A stretch of 64,000 nucleotides of DNA, from positions 1,716,395 through 1,780,394 of the forward strand of contig JAUPTC010000015.1 of assembly GCA_030762895.1 (NCBI GenBank). Reading direction: 5' to 3'. The notes under the pieces are model-generated. The model did not search any database and had not been told where the DNA came from. It worked only from the letters and a program-made list of their open reading frames with translations. The position numbers and the translations under genes were made by a program. This DNA comes from Sophora flavescens. Its lineage: Eukaryota > Streptophyta > Magnoliopsida > Fabales > Fabaceae. Below are positions 1 to 12,829 of this stretch, piece after piece (the stretch's first letter is position 1; every line of letters starts with the position of its first letter).

Positions 1-1920
1 TTTTACCCAAAACCCTAATTTTATCCAAAACCCTAATTCTAATCCTATTTTTGACCCAAAACCCTATTTTAAACTCCAAACCCTATTTCAAACCCTAAAC
101 CCTAATTTTTACACAAAATCGTAATTTTTACCCAAAACCCTAATTCTAACCCCTGTTTTTGACCCAAAACCCTATTTTAAACTCAAAGCCCTAATTTTAA
201 CCAAAAACCTAAATTTTTACCCAAAACCCTAATTCTAACCCTATCTTAAACTCAAGACCCTATTCCAAACCATAAACCCTAATTTTGACCCTAAACCTAA
301 TTTTATCCAAAACCCTAATTCTAAACCCTATTGTTGACCCAAAACCCTATTTTAAACTCAAAACCATAATTTTGACCCGTAACCCTAAGTTTGTCCCGAA
401 ACCCTAATTTTACCCAAAACCCAAATTCTAACCCTATTTTTGACCCGAAACCCTAATTTTACCCAAAACCTTAATTCTAACCCTATTTTTGACCCAAACC
501 CCTATTTTAAACTCAAAACCCTATTTCAAACCCTAAACCCTAATTTTGACCCTAAACCCTAATTTTTACCCAAAACCCTAATTCTAACCCTATTTTTGAC
601 CCAAAACCCTATTCTAAACTCAAAACCATATGTCAAACCCTGAACCCTAATTTTGACCAGAAACCGTAATTTTGACCCGAAACCATAATTTTACCCAAAA
701 CCCTAATTCTAACCTTGTTTTTGACCTTAAACCATAAACCCTGATTTTGATCATAAACCCTGGTTTTTACCCAAAACCCTAATTTTTACCCAAAACCCTA
801 ATTTTTATCCAAAACCCTAATTTTGACCCGAAACCCTAATTTTACCCAAAACCCTAATTATAACCCTATTTTAGACCCCAAACCCTACTTTAAAGTCAAA
901 ACCCTATTTCAAACCATAAACCCTAATTTTTACCCGAAACACTAATTTTACCCAAAACCCTAATTCTAACCCTATTTTTGACCTAAAACCCTATTTTAAA
1001 CTCAAAACCCTATTTCAAACCCTAAATCGTAAAATTGACCCATAACCCTAATTTTTACCCGAAACCATAATTTTACCCAAAACCCTAATTCTAACTTTAT
1101 TTTAAACTCAAAACCCTATTTCAAACCCTAAACCCTAATTTTGTCCCTAAACCCTAATTCTAACCATATTTTGGACCCAAAACCCTATTTTAAACTCAAC
1201 CCTAATTTTGACCAAAAACCCTAATTTTAACCCGAAACCCTAATTTTGACCCGAAACCCTAATTTTACTCAAAACCCAAATTCTAACCCTAATTTTGACG
1301 CGAAACCCTAATTTTACCCAAAACCTTAATTCTAACCCTATTTTTGACCCAAAACCCAATTTTAAACTCAAAACCCTATTTCAAATCCTAAACCCTAATT
1401 TTGACCCTAAACCCTAATTTTTACCCAAAACCCTAATTCTAACCCTATTTTTGACCCAAACCCCTATTTTAAACTATAAACCCTATTTCAAACCCTAAAC
1501 CCTAATTTTGACCCTAAATCCTAATTTTGACCCTAAACCAAAATTTTGACCATAAACCCTAATTTTTACACAAAACCCTAATTCTAACCCTATTTTCGAC
1601 CCAAAACCCTATTTTTAACTCAACCCTATTTTTGACCCAAAACCCTAATTTTGACCCTAAACCCTAAAATTGACCCAAAACCCTATTTCAAACCCTAATT
1701 TTGACTCAACCCTAAATTTGACCCAAAACCTTAATTTTGACCCGAAACCCTAATTTTGACCCAAAACCCTAATTCTAACCCTATTTATGACCCAAAACCC
1801 TATTTTTAACTCAAAACCCTAATTCATACCCTAAACACTCATTTTGACCCAAAACCCTAATAACCTTATTTTTGACCCAAAACCCTATTTTAAACTCAAA
1901 ACCCTTTCAAACCATAAACC
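1..1920 (+). repeat. Degenerate telomere-like satellite, clean segment
   Basis: CCCTAA/CCCTAAA-type units continue without interruption. The dominant units are CCCTAATTTTGACCCAAAA, CCCTAATTCTAA, CCCTATTTTAAACTCAAAA, CCCTATTTCAAA and CCCTAAA. The segment is a diverged copy of the ~3.03 kb higher-order repeat seen further right: the rare marker starting GGTTTTTACCC is at 762, 6691 and 9725. No gene is visible. Confidence 0.95.
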
Positions 1921-4860
1921 CTAATGATCTAAAACCCTAATTTAACCCTATTTTGACCCAAACCCTAATTTTAACCAAAACCCTAATTTTGACCTTAAAC
2001 CCTAATTTTAAACTCAATAATACCCTATTTCAAACCCTAAACCCTAATTTTGAAACCCTAAACCAACCCTAATTCTAACCCTATTTTTAACCCAAACCCT
2101 AAAACATATTTAAACTCAAAACCCTTATTCTAACCCTAATTTTGACCTAAAACCTAATTTTACCCAAAACCCTAATTTTGACCAAACCCTAATTTTACCC
2201 AAAACCAACCCTAATTTTACCAAACCTAACCTAACCTATTTCTAACCCAAACCTATTTCAAACCCTAAACCCTAATTTTACCAAACCCTAACCCTAATTT
2301 TAACCCTAAACCCTAAACCCATTTTTAACTCAAAACCCTAATTTAAACCCTAAACCCTAATTTTAACCCAAAACCCTAATTTTTCTAACCCTATTTTTAA
2401 CTCAAAACCCTAATTTTGAACCCTAAACCCTAATTTTACCCTAAAACCCTAATTTTACCCAAAACCCTAATTTTGACCAAAAACCATATTTTAAACTCAA
2501 CCCTATTTTTGACACAAAACCCTAATTTTAACCCAAAATCCTAATTTTGACCCAAATCCCTAAATATTTTACCCAAAACCGTAATTTTAACCCAAAACCC
2601 TATTTTTAACCAAAACCCTATTTTAAACCCAAAACCCTAATTTTCACCCTAAACCCTAATTTTTAACCCAAAACCCTAATTTTCCAACCCTATTTTGGAC
2701 CCAAAACCCTATTTTAAACTCAAAACCAATTCAACCCTAAACCCTAATTTTGACCCAAAACCTATTTTAAACCCAAACCCTATTTTTGACCCTAAACCCT
2801 AATATTACTCCAAAACCCTAATTCTAACCCTATTTTTGACCCAAAACCCTATTTTAAACTCAAAACCCTATTTCAAACCCTAAACCCTAATTTTGACCCA
2901 AAATCCTAATTTTTACCCAAACCCTAATTTTGACCAAAACCCTAATTTTAACTCAAACCCTATTTTGACCCAAACCTATATTTTAAACCCAAAACACTAA
3001 TTTTGAACCAAAACCCTAATTCTAAACCTAATTTTGACCCTAAACCATATTTTTAACCCAAAACCCTAATTCAAACCCTTTTAAAAACCCTAATTTTAAC
3101 TCAAACCCTAATTTTTACCCAAAACCCTAATTTAACCCTAATTTTGACCCAAAACCCTAATTTTAACCCCTATTTTGACCCAAAACCCTAATTTTAAACT
3201 CAAAACCCTAATTTGACCCTAAACCCTAATTTTTACCCAAACCCTAATTTTAAAAACCCTAATTTTTTTTTTGACCAAAACCCTATTTTAAAACTCAAAC
3301 CCTATTTCAAACCCTAAACCGTAATTTTGACCCAAAACCTAATTTTACCCAAACCCTAATTTTACCCAAACCCTAATTTAAAAACTCAAACTATTTTGGA
3401 CCAAAACCCTATTTTAAACTCAAACCCTATCTCAAACCCTAAACCCTAATTTTGACCCAAAAACCTAATTTTACCCAAAACCCTAATTCTAACCCTTTTG
3501 ACCCAAAACCCTATTTTAAACTCAAAACCCTATTTCAAACCCTAAACCCTAATTTTGACCCTAAATCGTAAATTAAACCCTATTTTGACCCAAACCCTAA
3601 TTCTAACCTATTTTTACTCAAAACCCTATTTTAAACTCAAAACCCTATTTTAAACCCTAAACCCTAATTTTACCAAAAAACCTAATTATAACCCTATTTT
3701 TGACCCAAAACCCTATTTTAAACTAAAAACCCTAATTTTGACAAAACCCTATTGACCAAAACCTAATTTTAAACCAATTTTACAAAAACCCTAATTTTGA
3801 CCAAAACCCTAATTTTACCCAAACCCTAATTTCTAACCCTATTTTTACCCAAACCCTAATTTTTACCCAAAACCCTAATTTTAAACCCTAATTTTGACCC
3901 AAAACCCTAATTTAAAGTCAAAACCCTATTACAAACCAAAACCCCTAATTTTGACCCTAAACCCTAATTTTACCCAAAACCCTAATTCTAACCCTATTTT
4001 TGACCCAAAACCCTATTTTAAACTCAAAACCCTATTTCAAACCCTAAACCCTAATTTTGACAATAAACCCTAATTTTGACCAAACCCAAAACCCTAATTT
4101 TTCTCAAAACCCTAACTTTTACCCAAAACCCTAAGTCTAACCCTATTTTTGACCCAAAACCCTATTTTTAACTCAAAATACTAATTCAAACCCTAATTCT
4201 GACCCGAATCCCTAATTTTGACCCAAAACCCTAATTCTAACCCTATTTTTGAAACAAAACCCAATTTTTAAATCAAAACCCTTATTCTAACCCTATTTTT
4301 GACCCAAACCCTATTTAAAACTCAAAACCCTATTTCAAACCCTAAACCCTAATTTTGACCCTAAACCCTAATTTTTACCCAAAACCCTAATTCTAACCCT
4401 ATTTTTGACCCCAAACCTTATTTTAAACTCAAAACCCTATTTCAAACCCTAAACCCTAACCTATTTGACCCAAACCCTATTTTTACCCTAAACCCTAATT
4501 TTCCCAAACCCTAACCCTATTTTTGACCCCCATTTTAAACTCAAAACCCTATTTCAAACCCTAAACCTTAATTTTGACCCTAAACCCTAATTCTAACCAT
4601 ATTTTTGACCCAAAACCCTATTTTAAACTCAAAACCCTAATTTTGACCAAAAACCCTAATTTTAAACCTAATTTTTTTTGACCCAAAACCCTAATTTTAC
4701 TCAAAACCCAAATTCTAACCCTAATTTTGACGCTAAACCCTAATTTTACCCAAAACCCTAATTCTAACCCTATTTTTGACCCAAAACCCAAACCTAAACT
4801 CAAACCCACCCTATTTCAAATCCTAAACCCTAATTTTGACCCTAAACCCTAATTTTTACC
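1921..4860 (+). repeat. Telomere-like satellite, indel-rich segment
   Basis: The repeat family and orientation are unchanged, but many units lack one to several bases, for example GACCAAAACCC in place of GACCCAAAACCC, and there is an abnormal run of ten T near 3264. A cleaner patch lies around 3950-4450. The boundaries are approximate. The pattern fits uncorrected sequencing error or local decay. No gene is visible. Confidence 0.85.
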
Positions 4861-5930
4861 CAAAACCCTAATTCTAACCCTATTTTTGACCCAAACCCCT
4901 GTTTTAAACTATAAACCCTATTTCAAACCCTAAACCCTAATTTTGACCCTAAATCCTAATTTTGACCCTAAACCAAAATTTTGACCATAAACCCTAATTT
5001 TTACACAAAACCCTAATTCTAACCCTATTTTCGACCCAAAACCCTATTTTTAACTCAACCCTATTTTTGACCCAAAACCCTAATTTTGACCCAAACCACC
5101 AATTTTACCCAAAACCCTAATTTTGACCCTAAACCCTCAATTTGACCTAGAACCCTAATTTTGACTTGAAACCCTAATTTTACCCAAAACCCTAATTCTA
5201 ACCCTATTTTTGACCCAAAACCCTATTTTAAACTCAAAACCCAATTTCAAAACCTAAACCCTAATTTTTACCCTAAACCCTATTTTTGACCCAAAACCCC
5301 ATTTTAAACTCAAAACCCTCTTTCAAACCATAAACCCTAATTTTGATCTAAAACCCTAATTCTAACCCTATTTTGACCCAAAACCCTAATTTTAACCAAA
5401 ACCCTAATTCTAACCCTAATTTTGACCTTAAACCCTCAATTTGACCCAGAACCATATTTTAATCTCAATACCCAATTTCAAACCCTAAACCCTAATTTTG
5501 ACCCTAAACTCTAAATTTTACCAACCCTAATTCTAACCCTATTTTTAACCCAAAACCCCATTTTAAACTCAAAACCCTATTTCAATCCCAAAACCCTAAT
5601 TTTGACCCAAACCCTAATTCTAACCCTATTTTTGACCCAAAACCCTAATTTTGACCCGAAACCCTAATTTTACCCAAAACCCTAATTCTAACCCTAATTT
5701 TGACCATAAACCCTCAATTTGACCCAGAACCTTATTTTAAACTCAAAACCCAATTTCAAACCCTAAACCCTAATTTTGACCCTAAACCCTAATTCTAACC
5801 CTATTTTCGACCCAAAACCCCATTTTAAACTCAAAACCCTATTTCAAACCCTAAACCCTAATTTGGACCCGAATCCCTAATTTTCTAACCCTAATTTTAA
5901 CTCAACCCTAATTTCGACCAGAAACCCTAA
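4861..5930 (+). repeat. Telomere-like satellite, tail of a higher-order unit
   Basis: This clean stretch matches the later part of the ~3.03 kb higher-order repeat. The sequence around 4909, containing AAACTATAAACCC, recurs near 1477, 7398 and 10435. The end near 5881, containing GAATCCCTAATTTTC, recurs near 8900 and 37140. No gene is visible. Confidence 0.85.
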
Positions 5931-8900
5931 TTTTACCCAAAACCCTAATTTTACCCAAAACCCTAATTCTAATCCTATTTTTGACCCAAAACCCTATTTT
6001 AAACTCCAAACCCTATTTCAAACCCTAAACCCTAATTTTTACACAAAATCGTAATTTTTACCCAAAACCCTAATTCTAACCCTGTTTTTGACCCAAAACC
6101 CTATTTTAAACTCAAAAGCCTAATTTTTACCAAAAACCGTAATTTTTACCCAAAACCCTAATTCTAACCCTATCTTAAACTCAAGACCCTATTCCAAACC
6201 ATAAACCCTAATTTTGACCCGAAAACCTAATTTTATCCAAAACCCTAATTCTAGCCCTATTTTTGACCCAAAACCCTATTTTAAACTCAAAACCATAATT
6301 TTGACCCGTAACCCTAAGTTTGTCCCGAAACCCTAATTTTACCCAAAACCCAAATTCTAACCCTATTTTTGACCCGAAACCCTAATTTTACCCAAAACCT
6401 TAATTCTAACCCTATTTATGACCCAAAACCCTATTTTAAATTCAAAACCCTATTTCAAATCCTAAACCCTAATTTTGACCCTAAACCCTAATTTTTACCC
6501 AAAACCCTAATTCTAACCCTATTTTAGACCCAAAACCCTATTTTAAACTCAAAACCATATTTCAAACCCTAAACCCTAATTTTGACCCGAAACCGTAATT
6601 TTGAACCGAAACAATAATTTTACCCAAAACCCTAATTCTAACCTTATTTTTGACCGTAAACCATAAACCCTGATTTTGATCCTAAACCCTGGTTTTTACC
6701 CAAAACCCTAATTTTTACCCAAAACCCTAATTTTTATCCAAAACCCTAATTTTGACCCGAAACCCTAATTTTACCCAAAACCCTAATTATAACCCTATTT
6801 TAGACCCCAAACCCTACTTTAAAGTCAAAACCCTATTTCAAACCATAAACCCTAATTTTTACCCGAAACACTAATTTTACCCAAAACCCTAATTCTAACC
6901 CTATTTTTGACCTAAAACCCTATTTTAAACTCAAAACCCTATTTCAAACCCTAAATCGTAAAATTGACCCATAACCCTAATTTTTACCCGAAACCATAAT
7001 TTTACCCAAAACCCTAATTCTAACTTTATTTTAAACTCAAAACCCTATTTCAAACCCTAAACCCTAATTTTGTCCCTAAACCCTAATTCTAACCATATTT
7101 TGGACCCAAAACCCTATTTTAAACTCAACCCTAATTTTGACCAAAAACCCTAATTTTAACCCGAAACCCTAATTTTGACCCGAAACCCTAATTTTACTCA
7201 AAACCCAAATTCTAACCCTAATTTTGACGCGAAACCCTAATTTTACCCAAAACCTTAATTCTAACCCTATTTTTGACCCAAAACCCAATTTTAAACTCAA
7301 AACCCTATTTCAAATCCTAAACCCTAATTTTGACCCTAAACCCTAATTTTTACCCAAAACCCTAATTCTAACCCTATTTTTGACCCAAACCCCTATTTTA
7401 AACTATAAACCCTATTTCAAACCCTAAACCCTAATTTTGACCCTAAATCCTAATTTTGACCCTAAACCAAAATTTTGACCATAAACCCTAATTTTTACAC
7501 AAAACCCTAATTCTAACCCTATTTTCGACCCAAAACCCTATTTTTAACTCAACCCTATTTTTGACCCAAAACCCTAATTTTGACCCAAACCCCCAATTTT
7601 ACCCAAAACCCTAATTCTAACCCTAATTTTGACCCTAAACCCTCAATTTGACCTAGAACCCTAATTTTGACTTGAAACCCTAATTTTACCCAAAACCCTA
7701 ATTCTAACCCTATTTTTGACCCAAAACCCTATTTTAAACTCAAAACCCAATTTCAAAACCTAAACCCTAATTTTTACCCTAAACCCTATTTTTGACCCAA
7801 AACCCCATTTTAAACTCAAAACCCTCTTTCAAACCATAAACCCTAATTTTGATCTAAAACCCTAATTCTAACCCTATTTTGACCCAAAACCCTAATTTTA
7901 ACCAAAACCCTAATTCTAACCCTAATTTTGACCTTAAACCCTCAATTTGACCCAGAACCATATTTTAATCTCAATACCCAATTTCAAACCCTAAACCCTA
8001 ATTTTGACCCTAAACTCTAAATTTTACCAACCCTAATTCTAACCCTATTTTTGACCCAAAACCCCATTTTAAACTCAAAACCCTATTTCAATCCCAAAAC
8101 CCTAATTTTGACCCAAACCCTAATTCTAATCCTATTTTTGACCCAAAACCCTAATTTTGACCCGAAACCCTAATTTTACCCAAAACCCTAATTCTAACCC
8201 TATTTTTGACCTAAAACCCTATTTTAAACTCAAAACCCTATTTCAAACCCTAAACCCTAAATCGTAAAATTGACCCATAACCCTAATTTTGACCCGACAC
8301 CATAATTTTACCCAAAACCCTAATTCTAACATTATTTTCAACTCAAAACCCTATTTCAAACCCTAAACCCTAATTTTGTCCCTAAACCCTAATTCTAACC
8401 ATATTTTGGACCCAAAACCCTATTTTAAACTCAACCCAAATTTTGGACCAAAACCCAAATTTTGACCAAAAACCATAATTTTAACCCGAAAACCTAATTT
8501 TGACCCGAAACCCTAATTTTATTCAAAACCCAAATTCTAACCCTATTTTTGACCCGAAACCCTAATTTTACCCAACCCTAATTCTAACCCAATTTTTGAC
8601 CCAAAACCCTATTTCAATCCCTAAACCCTAATTTTGACCCAAACCCTAATTCTAATCCTATTTTTAACCCAAAACCCTAATTTTGACCCGAAACCCTAAT
8701 TTTACCCAAAACCCTAATTCTAACCCTAATTTTGACCCTAAACCCTCAATTCGACCCAGAACCTTATTTTAAACTCAAAACCCAATTTCAAACCCTAAAC
8801 CCTAATTTTGACCCTAAACCCTAATTCTAACCCTATTTTCGACCCAAAACCCCATTTTAAACTCAAAACCCTATTTCAAACCCTAAACCCTAATTTGGAC

Positions 8901-8964
8901 CCGAATCCCTAATTTTCTAACCCTAATTTTAACTCAAAACCCTAATTTCGACCAGAAACCCTAA
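5931..8964 (+). repeat. ~3.03 kb higher-order repeat, copy 1
   Basis: Copy 1 and copy 2 align at a constant offset of 3034 bp. CTAGCCCTATTTTTG starts at 6251 and 9285, GGTTTTTACCC at 6691 and 9725, and CCCTAATTCTAATCC at 5961 and 8995. By eye the two copies are nearly identical over roughly 2.7 kb. They therefore arose by recent tandem duplication of a long block, not by independent expansion of short units. Confidence 0.9.
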
Positions 8965-11640
8965 TTTTACCCAAAACCCTAATTTTACCCAAAACCCTAA
9001 TTCTAATCCTATTTTTGACCCAAAACCCTATTTTAAACTCCAAACCCTATTTCAAACCCTAAACCCTAATTTTTACACAAAATCGTAATTTTTACCCAAA
9101 ACCCTAATTCTAACCCTGTTTTTGACCCAAAACCCTATTTTAAACTCAAAAGCCTAATTTTTACCAAAAATCGTAATTTTTACCCAAAACCCTAATTCTA
9201 ACCCTATCTTAAACTCAAGACCCTATTCCAAACCATAAACCCTAATTTTGACCCGAAAACCTAATTTTATCCAAAACCCTAATTCTAGCCCTATTTTTGA
9301 CCCAAAACCCTATTTTAAACTCAAAACCATAATTTTGACCCGTAACCCTAAGTTTGTCCCGAAACCCTAATTTTACCCAAAACCCAAATTCTAACCCTAT
9401 TTTTGACCCGAAACCCTAATTTTACCCAAAACCTTAATTCTAACCCTATTTATGACCCAAAACCCTATTTTAAATTCAAAACCCTATTTCAAATCCTAAA
9501 CCCTAATTTTGACCCTAAACCCTAATTTTTACCCAAAACCCTAATTCTAACCCTATTTTAGACCCAAAACCCTATTTTAAACTCAAAACCATATTTCAAA
9601 CCCTAAACCCTAATTTTGACCCGAAACCGTAATTTTGAACCGAAACAATAATTTTACCCAAAACCCTAATTCTAACCTTATTTTTGACCGTAAACCATAA
9701 ACCCTGATTTTGATCCTAAACCCTGGTTTTTACCCAAAACCCTAATTTTTACCCAAAACCCTAATTTTTATCCAAAACCCTAATTTTGACCCGAAACCCT
9801 AATTTTACCCAAAACCCTAATTATAACCCTATTTTAGACCCCAAACCCTACTTTAAAGTCAAAACCCTATTTCAAACCATAAACCCTAATTTTTACCCGA
9901 AACACTAATTTTACCCAAAACCCTAATTCTAACCCTATTTTTGACCTAAAACCCTATTTTAAACTCAAAACCCTATTTCAAACCCTAAATCGTAAAATTG
10001 ACCCATAACCCTAATTTTTACCCGAAACCATAATTTTACCCAAAACCCTAATTCTAACTTTATTTTAAACTCAAAACCCTATTTCAAACCCTAAACCCTA
10101 ATTTTGTCCCTAAACCCTAATTCTAACCATATTTTGGACCCAAAACCCTATTTTAAACTCAACCCTAATTTTGACCAAAAACCCTAATTTTAACCCGAAA
10201 CCCTAATTTTGACCCGAAACCCTAATTTTACTCAAAACCCAAATTCTAACCCTAATTTTGACGCGAAACCCTAATTTTACCCAAAACCTTAATTCTAACC
10301 CTATTTTTGACCCAAAACCCAATTTTAAACTCAAAACCCTATTTCAAATCCTAAACCCTAATTTTGACCCTAAACCCTAATTTTTACCCAAAACCCTAAT
10401 TCTAACCCTATTTTTGACCCAAACCCCTATTTTAAACTATAAACCCTATTTCAAACCCTAAACCCTAATTTTGACCCTAAATCCTAATTTTGACCCTAAA
10501 CCAAAATTTTGACCATAAACCCTAATTTTTACACTAAACCCTAATTCTAACCCTATTTTCGACCCAAAACCCTATTTTTAACTCCACCCTATTTTTGACC
10601 CAAAACCCTAATTTTGACCCAAACCCCCAATTTCACCCAAAACCCTAATTCTAACCCTAATTTTGACCCTAAACCCTCAATTTGACCAAGAACCCTAATT
10701 TTGACTTGAAACCCTAATTTTACCCAAAACCCTAATTCTAACCCTATTTTTGACCCAAAACCCTATTTTAAACTCAAAACCCAATTTCAAAACCTAAACC
10801 CTAATTTTGACCATAAACCCTAATTTTTACCCAAAACCCTAATTTTTACCCTAAACCCTATTTTTGACCCAAAACCCCATTTTAAACTCAAAACCCTCTT
10901 TCAAACCCTAAACCCTAATTTTGATCTAAAACCCTAATTCTAACCCTATTTTGACCCAAAACCCTAATTTTAACCAAAACCCTAATTCTAACCCTAATTT
11001 TGACCTTAAACCCTCAATTTGACCCAGAACCATATTTTAATCTCAATACCCAATTTCAAACCCTAAACCCTAATTTTGACCCTAAACTCTAAATTTTACC
11101 AACCCTAATTCTAACCCTATTTTTGACCCAAAACCCCATTTTAAACTCAAAACCCTATTTCAATCCCAAAACCCTAATTTTGACCCAAACCCTAATTCTA
11201 ATCCTATTTTTGACCCAAAACCCTAATTTTGACCCGAAACCCTAATTTTACCCAAAACCCTAATTCTAACCCTATTTTTGACCTAAAACCCTATTTTAAA
11301 CTCAAAACCCTATTTCAAACCCTAAACCCTAAATCGTAAAATTGACCCATAACCCTAATTTTGACCCGACACCATAATTTTACCCAAAACCCTAATTCTA
11401 ACATTATTTTCAACTCAAAACCCTATTTCAAACCCTAAACCCTAATTTTGTCACTAAACCCTAATTCTAACCATATTTTGGACCCAAAACCCTATTTTAA
11501 ACTCAACCCTAATTTTGGACCAAAACCCAAATTTTGACCAAAAACCCTAATTTTAACCCGAAAACCTAATTTTGACCCGAAACCCTAATTTTACTCAAAA
11601 CCCAAATTCTAACCCTATTTTTGACCCGAAACCCTAATTT
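8965..11640 (+). repeat. ~3.03 kb higher-order repeat, copy 2 (partial)
   Basis: The match to copy 1 runs to about 11640, where copy 2 continues with AAAACCTTAATTC while copy 1 (near 8575) has a short deletion and a different continuation. Copy 2 also carries a local gain near 10820-10850, where CCCTAATTTTTACCC units are added. No gene is visible. Confidence 0.88.
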
Positions 11641-12829
11641 TACCCAAAACCTTAATTCTAACCCTGTTTTTGACCCAAAACCCTATTTTAAACTCAAAAC
11701 CCTATTTCAAATCCTAAACCCTAATTTTGACCCTAAACCCTAATTTTTACCCAAAACCCTAATTCTAACCCTATTTTTGACCCAAACCCCTATTTTAAAC
11801 TAAAAACCCAATTTCAAACCCTAAATCCTAATTTTGACCCTAAACCCAAATTTTGACCATAAACCCTAATTTTTACCCAAAAACCTAATTCTAACCCTAT
11901 TTTCGACCCAAAACCCTATTTTTAACTCAACCCTGTTTTTGACCCAAACCCTCAATTTGACCCAAAACCCTAATTCTAACCCTATTTTGACCCTAAACCC
12001 TCAATTTGACCAAGAACCCTAATTTTGACCCGAAACACTAATTTTACCCAAAACACTAATTCTAACCCTATTTTTGACCCAAAACCCTATTTTAAACTCA
12101 AAACCCAATTTCAAACGCTAAACCCTAATTTTGACCCTAAACCCTTATTTTTACCCAAAACCCTAATTTTGACCCAAAACCCCATTTTAAACTCAAAACC
12201 ATATTTCAAACCCTAAACCCTAATTTTGATCTAAACCCCTAATTCTAACCCTATTTTGACCCAAAACCCTAATTTTAACCAAAACCCTAATTTTGACCTT
12301 AAACCCTCAATTTGACCAAGAACCATATTTTAATCTCAAAACCCAATTTCAAACCCTAAACCCTAATTTTGACCCTAAACCCTAAATTTTACCCAACCCT
12401 AATTCTAACCCTATTTTTGACCCAAAACCCCATTTTAAACTCAAAACCCTAATTTTGACCCTAAACCCTAATTTTGACCCAAACCCTAATTCTAACCCTA
12501 TTTTTTTTACCCAAAACCCTAATTTTGACCCGAAACAATAATTTTACCCAAAACCCTAATTTTGACCCTAAACCCTCAATTTGACCCAGAACCTTATTTT
12601 AAACTCAAAACCCAATTTCAAACCCTAAACCCTAATTTTGACCCTAAACCCTAATTCAAACCCTATTTTCGACCCAAAACCCCATTTTAAACTCAAAACC
12701 CTATTTCAAACCCTAAACCCTAATTTTGACCCAAAACCCTAATTCTAACCCTATTTTTTGACCCAAAACCCTAATTTGGACCTGAATCCCTAATTTTACC
12801 CAAAACCCTAATTCTAACCCAAATTTTAA
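11641..12829 (+). repeat. Telomere-like satellite holding an empty-site paralogue of island 1
   Basis: The segment around 11940-12030 is the duplicate of the flanks of island 1. It reads straight through CCCTATTTTGACCCTAAA and then GACCAAGAACCC with no insertion. From 12011 the sequence matches the region from 24594 at an offset near 12.58 kb. The ORF-like stretch at 12025-12216 is repeat sequence only. Confidence 0.85.

Noticed and set aside
1..1920. True chromosome-end telomere
   Set aside because: The units are mostly 12- and 19-mers with heavy variation; no long perfect CCCTAAA tract occurs.
3241..3290. Run of ten T near 3264 as a third retrocopy tail
   Set aside because: Ordinary satellite lies on both sides with no unique sequence; it is likely a length error in TTTTTT of the unit.
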